Of a DNA stretch of 64,000 nt, positions 25,880 through 34,163 are shown piece by piece. The position numbers and the translations under genes are program-made. The notes beneath the pieces were generated by a model. The model was not told the DNA's origin. It did no database searches and worked only from the letters and a program-made list of their open reading frames with translations. Source of the DNA: Planctomycetota bacterium (lineage in GTDB: Bacteria; Planctomycetota; JAJSAM01; JAJVHW01); NCBI GenBank assembly GCA_024280885.1, contig JAJRPF010000027.1, positions 1 to 64,000 on the forward strand, given 5' to 3'. The first letter of the stretch is position 1, and every line of letters begins with the position of its first letter.

Positions 25880-27505
<1,626 letters not shown>

Positions 27506-27546
27506 ATGGGTCCCGCGTCAATCGACTCCTGGATGATCGGTTCCGT

Positions 27547-27717
27547 TAGGGTTCGCGCAAGAATAAGTTCCTGGGACCGAGGGCGAGCGAGGCGGCGTAG
27601 GGCAAGGCGCATCGACGACGCGACTCATTGCGGAGCCGAGTCGGGGAGGAGAGGCAACGCAGCATTACGCCGCCGCAGCCGACCGAATCCCGGAAGTTAT
27701 TCTTGCGCGGACCCTTA
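27547..27717. repeat. Second palindromic repeat family, full copy
   Basis: 171 bp between convergent genes. The left end TAGGGTTCGCGCAAGAATAA and the right end, read as reverse complement, TAAGGGTCCGCGCAAGAATA, are long imperfect inverted repeats. Similarity continues inward (TTCC-GGGA, then GGCGGCGTA). It encodes nothing. The end arm alone recurs at 60621. This looks like a non-autonomous element of MITE type, or a structured hairpin element; which one is inference. Confidence 0.75.
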
Positions 27718-27767
27718 CCCGAACACGGGTTTCCAATTCCGCTCAGATTGCGTTCAAGACGCCCTGG

Positions 27768-27843
27768 GGATGGTGCCCGGTGATCGCGGACGTCCCGGCT
27801 TGACTACGGTCACGCCCTCGATCCGCTGCACACCGGGCACCGA
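27768..27843. repeat. Short palindromic repeat, copy G
   Basis: About 76 bp, starting GGATGGTGCCCGGTGATCGC exactly as copy C does and ending CTGCACACCGGGCACC. It is followed by the shared tail CGAGTGACTCCGTCGAGATC. With the element at 27547 it fills most of the 373-bp gap between pruA and the convergent membrane gene. Confidence 0.8.
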
Positions 27844-27878
27844 GTGACTCCGTCGAGATCACCACGTTCGCTGCGTTC

Positions 27879-28217
27879 TCAGCGGTACACGCGCCAGAAC
27901 GCGATCACGACCAGGGCGTGCAGCACCGCTCCGATGACGCCGGACATCAGGCGGAGCCATCGAGGCGCGATGCCGCGGGGCGATGCGGCGACCAGCAACG
28001 CGAACGCTGTACCGCCGCTCCAGAGCGCGAGAATCGCCAAGATCCACGACGCGAAACCCAGACTCGGCACGTCCGGGTCCGGCCGATCAAGGAGCGCTCC
28101 CGCCAGGGCGACGACCTGCACTCCGCCCAGCAGGAGCAGAAGCACGATACCGAGCGCGGCGCAACCGCGTTTCTCGACGCGGCGGACGTCGACGTCCATG
28201 GCGTCCGAGTCACTCAT
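27879..28217 (-). CDS. Small integral membrane protein (three predicted spans)
   Basis: 112 residues from ATG 28217, with GGAGG five bases upstream. An acidic start is followed by three hydrophobic segments (about residues 18-42, 53-77 and 90-110), for example LGIVLLLLLGGVQVVALAGA and WILAILALWSGGTAFALLVA. Longer ORF readings upstream are Arg-rich shadows of the divergent gene. No family recognised. It shares a 108-bp divergent promoter region with the 28326 gene. Confidence 0.7.
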   Translation of the reverse strand: MSDSDAMDVDVRRVEKRGCAALGIVLLLLLGGVQVVALAGALLDRPDPDVPSLGFASWILAILALWSGGTAFALLVAASPRGIAPRWLRLMSGVIGAVLHALVVIAFWRVYR

Positions 28218-28325
28218 CGCCTCCAGCGTACCGCAATACGCAGGGCACCGAGTCGGGACAACAGGCAACGCACATCGCTGGCCTCTGTACGCCGTTAAAC
28301 GCGTCGGTCGCCGTAAGATCGCCGC

Positions 28326-29492
28326 ATGCAAGACGCGGTGACCGATACGGATTCGAGCGCGACGCCGGCGCCGTTCGGATCGGCGGCGCCGTGGCGTCGC
28401 ATCGCGCTTGCTGTGGCTGTCGGAGCTGCGTTGGTTGCTGCCGGACACGTCCTGATCGTCGAGCGTTCGCTCGGGGCGACGGTCGAGGTGCTGCGCGTGC
28501 GCGGGGACGCTCTCGAGTACATCGCCGCGGCACGCGATGGGATCGGTGCCGGGCGGCCGCCGTTCCGGTTTCGCTTCGTCGTCCCGTGGCTGGCCGGAGC
28601 ACTGCCGATCGCGGAGTTGGCGGCATTTCGTCTCATCGCCTACGTCGCGATGGCGGCCACGTTTGCCATGACATTCGATTTGGCGCGGCGGGCCGGAAGC
28701 TCGCGTCGTTCGGCGGGGCTCGGGGTCGCTCTCGTGTTCGTGTCGCCGTGGACGCTCTACGTCTTCCACAACCCAATCATGACGGACGCAGCCGCGCACG
28801 GCGTCATCGCCGGTCAACTCGTGACGCTCGTCGCCGGTGCAACGATCCCGTTCGTCGTGCTGACGCTCGTCGGGTCCGGAGTCCGCGAGACCACGGGCGT
28901 TCTGGCGCCAGCGCTGTGGAGCGCAGGACGCCGCTGGCCGGCCGCGGTCGCGACGTTCGTCGTCATCGCGATCTTCGTCGGGATGCGCATGTTCGACGGA
29001 TCGGAGCCGCGACTGATCGGTGCGGCACGGGAACGCTTCGCGCTCACCGCGATCATCCGCATCGGTCGCGATGCACTGATGGGTTGGGCCGGCTTGTGGG
29101 TTCTCGCTCCGGCGGGTCTCCTCTGCATACAGGGAGCGACGGGTACGCGGTTGCGCACCGCCACGTGCTGGCTACTCCTCGGTGCCGCCCTCTCGTCACT
29201 GGTCGCCAACGACACCGGACGGATGTTCGCGATCCTGCTCGTCCCCTTCGGGGTCGGCGCGGCGGTCGCGATCGAACGACTTCGGCCCGCAGCACGACGC
29301 GTACTGAGTGTCGCGTTCGTCAGTGGAGCTCTGGTCGTGGCGGTCGCGTGGATGCCGAACCGCATCATCCCACTCGATAGTGCCGTGTTTCAGGCGCGTG
29401 CACTCCGCGCCCTGGCGCTTGCCGGATCGGCGCTTCCGGCTCTCGTCGCAGCGGGTCTGCTCTACCAAGACCGCCACAGGAGGACAACATGA
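28326..29492 (+). CDS. Polytopic membrane protein, possibly GT-C-like
   Basis: 388 residues from ATG 28326, with about ten hydrophobic segments. Near the N-terminus, after the first span, come RGDALEYIAAARDG and FRFRFVVPWLAGALP. An exported acidic motif followed by a basic FRFR and P-LA motif is seen in polytopic GT-C-type glycosyltransferases and related uncharacterised proteins; the resemblance is suggestive only. Later spans include WPAAVATFVVIAIFVGMRMF and MFAILLVPFGVGAAVAI. The stop overlaps the ATG of the AHSA1 gene (ATGA), so the two were cotranscribed. Confidence 0.7.
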   Translation: MQDAVTDTDSSATPAPFGSAAPWRRIALAVAVGAALVAAGHVLIVERSLGATVEVLRVRGDALEYIAAARDGIGAGRPPFRFRFVVPWLAGALPIAELAAFRLIAYVAMAATFAMTFDLARRAGSSRRSAGLGVALVFVSPWTLYVFHNPIMTDAAAHGVIAGQLVTLVAGATIPFVVLTLVGSGVRETTGVLAPALWSAGRRWPAAVATFVVIAIFVGMRMFDGSEPRLIGAARERFALTAIIRIGRDALMGWAGLWVLAPAGLLCIQGATGTRLRTATCWLLLGAALSSLVANDTGRMFAILLVPFGVGAAVAIERLRPAARRVLSVAFVSGALVVAVAWMPNRIIPLDSAVFQARALRALALAGSALPALVAAGLLYQDRHRRTT

Positions 29493-29974
29493 CCGACACG
29501 TACATGAAGCGGACGCAGTACACGCTATAGCGCACGTTCGATGCGTCGCCCGCACGGATGTTCGCGGCGTGGACGGACCCGGCGGATCTCGCGCGGTGGA
29601 TCTGGGCCAGTCTCGGGAAGAACGTCTGGGCCGAGGTCGATCTGCGGATGGGCGGCGCGTATCGCATCTACAGCCAGGTGAAGGGCGGCACGCATCAGGG
29701 CGAGGACTGGTCGGGGATGTGCGGCATCTACACCGACGTGGAGCCCGCGCGCCGACTGGCGTTCACGCTGCACTGGGACGCAGACGTCGGCTACAACGCG
29801 GCGGGCGCCTTGACACTCGACGAGGCCATGATCGTGACGTTCGCACCGGATGGCGACGGCACGCGGATGACGTTCACGCACGTCGGTATTCCCGACGACG
29901 GTCAGTCGGTGCAGGCGCACCGCGCGGGTGTCGCCGAGTCGTTCGACATGCTGGCCGACGTTGTCGCCGACTGA
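29489..29974 (+). pseudogene. AHSA1/SRPBCC-family gene interrupted by an in-frame TAG
   Basis: A 162-codon frame from ATG 29489 (AGGAGG upstream, ATGA overlap with the previous gene) carries a TAG at 29528-29530, codon 14. Downstream the frame is intact: RTFDASPARMFAAWTDPADL and MRMTFTHVG-type residues match the AHSA1 (START-like, SRPBCC) fold that binds hydrophobic ligands. In homologues the position before R-TFDA is usually a charged or polar residue encoded by GAG, CAG or AAG, one base from TAG. Reinitiation at ATG 29558 would lose the first beta strand. It could be a recent null mutation, a readthrough site or a sequence error. Confidence 0.8.
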
Positions 29975-30000
29975 GTTGCGGATGCGTACGTGGTGTACGC

Positions 30001-31074
30001 TCAGCGTCCGCGGAGGAAGCGCAGGATGCCGTTCGCGATGGCGTCCGCCATCCGCTGACGATACTCGGGGCGTGCAAGCCGCGAGGACTCGCCGTAGTTG
30101 GAGAGGAAGCCCATCTCGACGAGAACGGCCGCGCCGTGGGCTTTCTTCAACACCCGATATCCCGCGCGTTTCAACCCACGGTCGCGGGCGCCGGTCACGC
30201 GCATCTCCTTCAAGATCCCCCTCGCGGCGACCTCGGAGCGCGCCTTGGCGGGTCCCCCATCGCGATTGACATAGACGCTGAAGCCCTCGGCCGAGACGTT
30301 CTCCGCGGAGTCCGCGTGTACGCTGACGAAGAGCGTCGGTGCGGTGCGGTTGCCGATGGCGGCGCGCTCGTCCAATTCGATGAAGATATCGGAGTCGCGA
30401 GTGAACACGACCCTCGTCCCGGCGGCCCGCAGTCGGACGGCGACGCGCCGGGCGACATCGAGCACGACGTTCTTCTCCGGGATGCCGCTGCGGCCGGGCG
30501 CGCCAGGGTCCTTGCCGCCGTGACCCGCGTCCAAGACAACGGTACCGCCGACTCTCGCGACCGGCGGCGGCGTGGGAGGACTCGGCGGTGCGGGCGGCAG
30601 CGGTGGCGGGAGTTCGAGTGCGGCGCGCTGCTGGCCTTCGCCGGCCACCGCGCCCCCTGTTGGGATCGACTTGCGCCAGAGACGCTCGATCGCACGCGCA
30701 TCGGCCGCCGACACGAAGACGGTCCCGTCTCGCGCCTCGACGTCGGACGTCGCCGCGTACGGCGTCCCACGCACGCTGATGGAGCGCGATCCGCGTACGA
30801 GCAGGATCCGATCGCCGTCGGCCGACTCGATGTAGACACGCCCGGCACGGTCGGCTGGCCGCGCACGAAGGCGAAGCCGCGCGGCAAGTCGTTCGACCGC
30901 GATGGGGGCCGTCGAATGTATGTCGGCAGACGGATCCGGCTCACTCCCGTCGTCTCCCGCCTCGGTCCCCGACGTCGTACCGCAGCCAACCAACGACGCC
31001 CCCATCGCGAGCGCAACGAGCAAGCGCGTGGCCCATCGTACGCGGCGGAGCGGGATCGAAACCTGCATGCTCAC
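30001..31074 (-). CDS. N-acetylmuramoyl-L-alanine amidase (Amidase_3), lipoprotein
   Basis: 357 residues from GTG 31074 (an ATG two codons later is equally possible). It cleaves the amide bond between MurNAc and L-Ala in peptidoglycan, acting in the periplasm. The N-terminus ends in a lipobox (ASLVGC, Cys31). Residues about 55-155 include an SH3- or copper-amine-oxidase-N-like beta region (RGSRSISVRGTPYAATSDVE). A Pro-rich linker follows. The catalytic domain is at about 175-357: VVLDAGHGGKDPGA (zinc His), GIPEKNVVLDVARRV (Glu), SVHADSAENVSAEG (His) and LVEMGFLSN (catalytic Glu), all present. Likely role: wall remodelling or daughter-cell separation. Confidence 0.92.
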   Translation of the reverse strand: MSMQVSIPLRRVRWATRLLVALAMGASLVGCGTTSGTEAGDDGSEPDPSADIHSTAPIAVERLAARLRLRARPADRAGRVYIESADGDRILLVRGSRSISVRGTPYAATSDVEARDGTVFVSAADARAIERLWRKSIPTGGAVAGEGQQRAALELPPPLPPAPPSPPTPPPVARVGGTVVLDAGHGGKDPGAPGRSGIPEKNVVLDVARRVAVRLRAAGTRVVFTRDSDIFIELDERAAIGNRTAPTLFVSVHADSAENVSAEGFSVYVNRDGGPAKARSEVAARGILKEMRVTGARDRGLKRAGYRVLKKAHGAAVLVEMGFLSNYGESSRLARPEYRQRMADAIANGILRFLRGR

Positions 31075-31164
31075 AGGCTACCGAGCGCGCGAAGTTCTCA
31101 TTCCGTCCGCGTCAGTTCCTCCGCCTGCGTCGCGGAAGACAGAGACCGACAAGTAGAGACCGGC

Positions 31165-31200
31165 TTGTCAAGGAGGTAGCGTTTTGCTACCATGAGGAGA
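31165..31200 (+). promoter_or_regulatory. Candidate promoter with overlapping operator palindrome for the toxin-antitoxin pair
   Basis: TTGTCA (31165-31170) and, 17 bases later, TACCAT (31188-31193) preceded by TG fit a -35 / extended -10 promoter. GGTAGC-GTTTT-GCTACC (31175-31191) is a perfect 6-bp inverted repeat covering the spacer and -10. Expected transcription starts about 7 bases after the -10, at the antitoxin ATG (31200), so the mRNA may be leaderless. Antitoxins commonly repress their own promoter at such palindromes. The assignment is from base pattern only. Confidence 0.5.
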
Positions 31201-31583
31201 TGAGCCATCCGGTCAAGTTGTCCGACGAGTTGGTGCTCGACGCACGGCTCACCTCCAAGTCCGCCGAACGCTCGATAGCCGGTCAAATCGAGTATTGGGC
31301 GCAACTCGGCCGGGCGATCGAACCGCTGCTCCGCGGCGCAGAGGCGCTGGCATTGAAGCGCGCCGGCGCCGCACGTCCGCTCTCGGAGTGCCTGGAGGAC
31401 GTGGACACCCCGGCCGGACGCAAGCGCGTGGCCGACTACCTCGTCTCGCGGCCGTACCCCCACTACGAGCCCGCGCCGGATCAGCCCGGGCTCCTCGTGC
31501 AGATCGCCGAGGACGGGAGACGGACAACCGGACGCTTCGTGAACCGGCAGTTTCAGGCCGCCGACTGCCAGGCCACCGACTGA
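31200..31583 (+). CDS. ParD-like antitoxin
   Basis: 127 residues from ATG 31200. The start HPVKLSDELVLDARLTSKSA and the following RSIAGQIEYWAQLGRAIE match ParD-like antitoxins, in which a ribbon-helix-helix-like N-terminus binds operator DNA. The C-terminal part (about 75-127) is probably the toxin-binding segment. GAGGAG directly abuts the ATG, too close for normal initiation, which agrees with a leaderless transcript. The stop is immediately followed by the toxin's ATG with no gap. Identity as antitoxin rests on sequence pattern plus the partner. Confidence 0.8.
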   Translation: MSHPVKLSDELVLDARLTSKSAERSIAGQIEYWAQLGRAIEPLLRGAEALALKRAGAARPLSECLEDVDTPAGRKRVADYLVSRPYPHYEPAPDQPGLLVQIAEDGRRTTGRFVNRQFQAADCQATD

Positions 31584-32165
31584 ATGAACTGGTCGTTCCT
31601 CGACGACCGCCCTGTGGTCGTCGCCGTGGCGGGATCCAACGGGGCCGGGAAGAGTACGTTCTTCGAGACGCACCTGCGCCGCGCAGCGCTGCCGTTCGTC
31701 AATGCAGACGCGCTCGCCGCGGAGTTGGATCTGCCCGCGTACGACGGCGCGCAACTGGCCGACGCGATCCGCCGGGGGCTTCTACGTCGTAGCGAGAGCT
31801 TCATCTTCGAGACGGTGTTCTCCGACCGCACCGGCGAGAAACTCCGCTTCCTCGGTGACGCTGTGGCCGCCGGGTACACCGTGGTTCTGTGCTTCATCGG
31901 GATCTCCAGCGCCGCCGTGTCGCAAGAGCGCGTCTCCATGCGAGTCGCCTCGGGCGGTCACGATGTTCCGGACAAGAAGCTGACCGCGAGATTCCCGCGG
32001 ACACTGGCCAACCTGCACACCGGCATGCGGACGCTGCCGCACGTCTTGGTGTTCGATCACGACGATCTGCGGCGCCCCTATCGTCTTGTGGCGGCGTTGG
32101 AGAGCGGGGTCGTCGTCGAGCGCGCTGAGTCGGTTCCGGGCTGGATCGAGCGACTCCTTCCGTAG
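31584..32165 (+). CDS. Zeta-toxin-like P-loop kinase
   Basis: 193 residues from ATG 31584. The P-loop is AGSNGAGKST (residues 16-25). Next come FVNADALAAEL (the N-D motif after strand 2), SFIFETVFSDRTGEKLRFL and FIGISSAAVSQERVSMRVASGGHDVPDKKLTARFPRT (the R-GGH-V region), all in the order seen in zeta-toxin-like UDP-N-acetylglucosamine kinases and their relatives. Zeta toxins phosphorylate peptidoglycan precursors and block wall synthesis; whether this one does is inferred. Its last 88 bp overlap the 3' end of the gene on the opposite strand. Confidence 0.85.
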   Translation: MNWSFLDDRPVVVAVAGSNGAGKSTFFETHLRRAALPFVNADALAAELDLPAYDGAQLADAIRRGLLRRSESFIFETVFSDRTGEKLRFLGDAVAAGYTVVLCFIGISSAAVSQERVSMRVASGGHDVPDKKLTARFPRTLANLHTGMRTLPHVLVFDHDDLRRPYRLVAALESGVVVERAESVPGWIERLLP

Positions 32166-34036
32166 GCGAGCCGCAGTACGACGAAGAGCGCGGCCGCTCC
32201 AGAAGCAGCGGCACCGATGGCTCCGATCTCGCTCGCCCCGGAGAGCCGCTCCGTCGCGAAGAGGGACATCGCGATCGTCGCCAGATGCGCCGCCGCGCCG
32301 AGTGCGATGGCGCAGGCGACCGCCGGCTGGGGGCGCGGCGGTGATCCGCGCAGGAACGCGAGCATCCCTGCAACGAATGCGAGGAGTAGTCCGAGCGCGA
32401 CCAGTATCCACTTCGGCCGCGGCGGGCGCGTCCCCCACGCCGAAGGGTCGATCAGTGCCATCACGAGGGCGAGCACCGAACCCGTGACGACCAGCACCTG
32501 GAAGGACGTCCACAGGATGTCGCGCTTGCGCGCCGGTCGCCGCGGTGTGCCGGAGTCCGCCGCGTGAGGGACGAGGGAAGCGGCGGCGAGATAAGCGATC
32601 GCCACGAACGCTGCCGCCCGCGCCGCCGCATCGATGGGCGACACGTGAAGCACGCTCGCGAGCGGGAGCAGGCACGCCGAAAGGGCGAGCAGCCCCGGGA
32701 CACCTGCGGGCACGTCGATCGCGCCACGCTGCCGGAGCCGTAGCAGAAGCGCAACGAGAACCAGGAGACCGACGCTCTCAAGCGTCACGTGCGGCACGGG
32801 AGCCGGGCCGAGCGACGCGAAGAGGTATGCGACGAGAACCGCGAGCGCGTCGCGGCGGCGGAGGCGAGTGGTCCCCCCGGCGGCGATCTGGGCGATGATG
32901 ATGACGAGAAAAAGCAGCGGAAGGATCCAACCCGACCGGAGAGGAAACGGTGATTGAAGGTACGGCTCCTTCGCGCGCCAGACATCGGTGTGTCCCAAGA
33001 GCTGTGCGAGTTTCGGCGCGGCGGGCGTATCCGCGTACACGATCGCAAGCCAGCCGAGAACGACTCTCCCACTCGCAAACCGATCGACGATCGCGGTCGG
33101 CGGCTCGGGGTCGGTGGCACGTTCCCTATCGAGCAGACCGAGGGCGCCACCGAGTACGTCGGCGGCGAGGGGCGGGAAGTAGCGGCCGAAGTTCCGTCGT
33201 GTGAATTCCCGATCCAGGTCCGCACGGAGCGCCCGAAGCGAACGAGCGCACTCCGGGATACGCAGCACGGCCGCGAGGGTTGCGGCGGTGGTCACTTCCG
33301 AGTCATGGGACTGCCACCACGCGAGGCGCTCGCCGGGGTCTCGCTCGAACGCGGCGGCCTGCGCCAAGGCGTCGACGTGACGGGCCACGAGCGCTCGCCA
33401 ACTATCGACCGACGTGAAGTCACTCGCTGTCTCGGAGGAGAGCACGGCGACATGGAGGAAACCGCCCTCCTCGGGAGCGTACGTCATCGCGCGCCCGAGC
33501 GGGTCGAAGCCGGTCGGGATCGCAGGACGGTCGATCTCCGAGACGCCGGAGAACGGTGAGAAGCCCCAACCACGGACCTCGACACTCGAGTCTTCGACCC
33601 CAACAGCCGGGATCCCGTCGCGTCGTACGATGCGGTACCGCATGTCGATCCGCCACTCGGGAACGGACCACCGGAGCAGTGGCCCACCTGCCGTCCACGC
33701 CTGCTTCGCGAGCGGGAAGAGCAAGCCGCCCCGTCCAACGTGCTCGACCTCGACCTCGTCGCGCCCGAGCGTCGGGACCGCGACGACGCTCCCCTCGCGA
33801 ACCACCCACTCCCCATCGCGTATCTCAAGGAGCGCGGACACAAGTGTCGCGTCGACATCCTTCGCACGCGTCTCGCGCGGGAAGGCGCGCGTCCCGAGCG
33901 GACTCTCGGGCGGAATGACCACGCCGCTCACCCACAGCGCCGCAGCCAGAACGCAAAGCACCGACTCCGCGACATGCGCGCGCAGCATCCCGAGCACGAT
34001 CCCCGCGAGCCCGACAGACGTCCCCTCTCGTGTCAT
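32078..34036 (-). CDS. Large membrane protein with exported N-terminal domain
   Basis: 652 residues from ATG 34036; the longer reading to 34228 runs through the inverted repeat and is discarded. One span near the N-terminus (VAESVLCVLAAALWVSGVVI) is followed by an exported domain of about 320 residues (WRALVARHVDALAQAAAFER near its end). Then come ten or so membrane segments from about residue 370 (WILPLLFLVIIIAQIAAGG onward). The last 29 residues (from SRSIQPGTDSARS) are antisense to the toxin gene, so its natural end may have been changed when the toxin-antitoxin pair arrived. Family not recognised. Confidence 0.7.
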   Translation of the reverse strand: MTREGTSVGLAGIVLGMLRAHVAESVLCVLAAALWVSGVVIPPESPLGTRAFPRETRAKDVDATLVSALLEIRDGEWVVREGSVVAVPTLGRDEVEVEHVGRGGLLFPLAKQAWTAGGPLLRWSVPEWRIDMRYRIVRRDGIPAVGVEDSSVEVRGWGFSPFSGVSEIDRPAIPTGFDPLGRAMTYAPEEGGFLHVAVLSSETASDFTSVDSWRALVARHVDALAQAAAFERDPGERLAWWQSHDSEVTTAATLAAVLRIPECARSLRALRADLDREFTRRNFGRYFPPLAADVLGGALGLLDRERATDPEPPTAIVDRFASGRVVLGWLAIVYADTPAAPKLAQLLGHTDVWRAKEPYLQSPFPLRSGWILPLLFLVIIIAQIAAGGTTRLRRRDALAVLVAYLFASLGPAPVPHVTLESVGLLVLVALLLRLRQRGAIDVPAGVPGLLALSACLLPLASVLHVSPIDAAARAAAFVAIAYLAAASLVPHAADSGTPRRPARKRDILWTSFQVLVVTGSVLALVMALIDPSAWGTRPPRPKWILVALGLLLAFVAGMLAFLRGSPPRPQPAVACAIALGAAAHLATIAMSLFATERLSGASEIGAIGAAASGAAALFVVLRLAYGRSRSIQPGTDSARSTTTPLSNAATRR

Positions 34037-34050
34037 CCACGCATGGTAAC

Positions 34051-34150
34051 GGTACGGAGCCAGGACAGTTTCGGCAGAGTTCGGAGCACGGGTATCGACA
34101 CAGCGCAGGCCACCCCCCGAACTCCGCCGAAACTGTCCTGGCTCCGTACC
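34051..34150. repeat. Near-perfect 34-bp inverted repeat around a 32-base loop
   Basis: The left arm (34051-34084) begins GGTACGGAGCCAGGACAGTT and the right arm (34117-34150) is its reverse complement with a single mismatch. It lies in the 127-bp gap between two co-directional genes, 14 bp upstream of the start of the downstream membrane gene. The pattern recalls the hairpin elements associated with REP-type tyrosine transposases, but no transposase is nearby. It may instead be a strong terminator or attenuator hairpin. Confidence 0.85.
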
Positions 34151-34163
34151 GCCCGTCGATGAG

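Noticed and set aside
31141..32165. Integrated mobile element carrying the toxin-antitoxin genes
   Set aside because: No integrase, att-like direct repeats or clear composition change surrounds the pair; only the odd 3' overlap hints at insertion.
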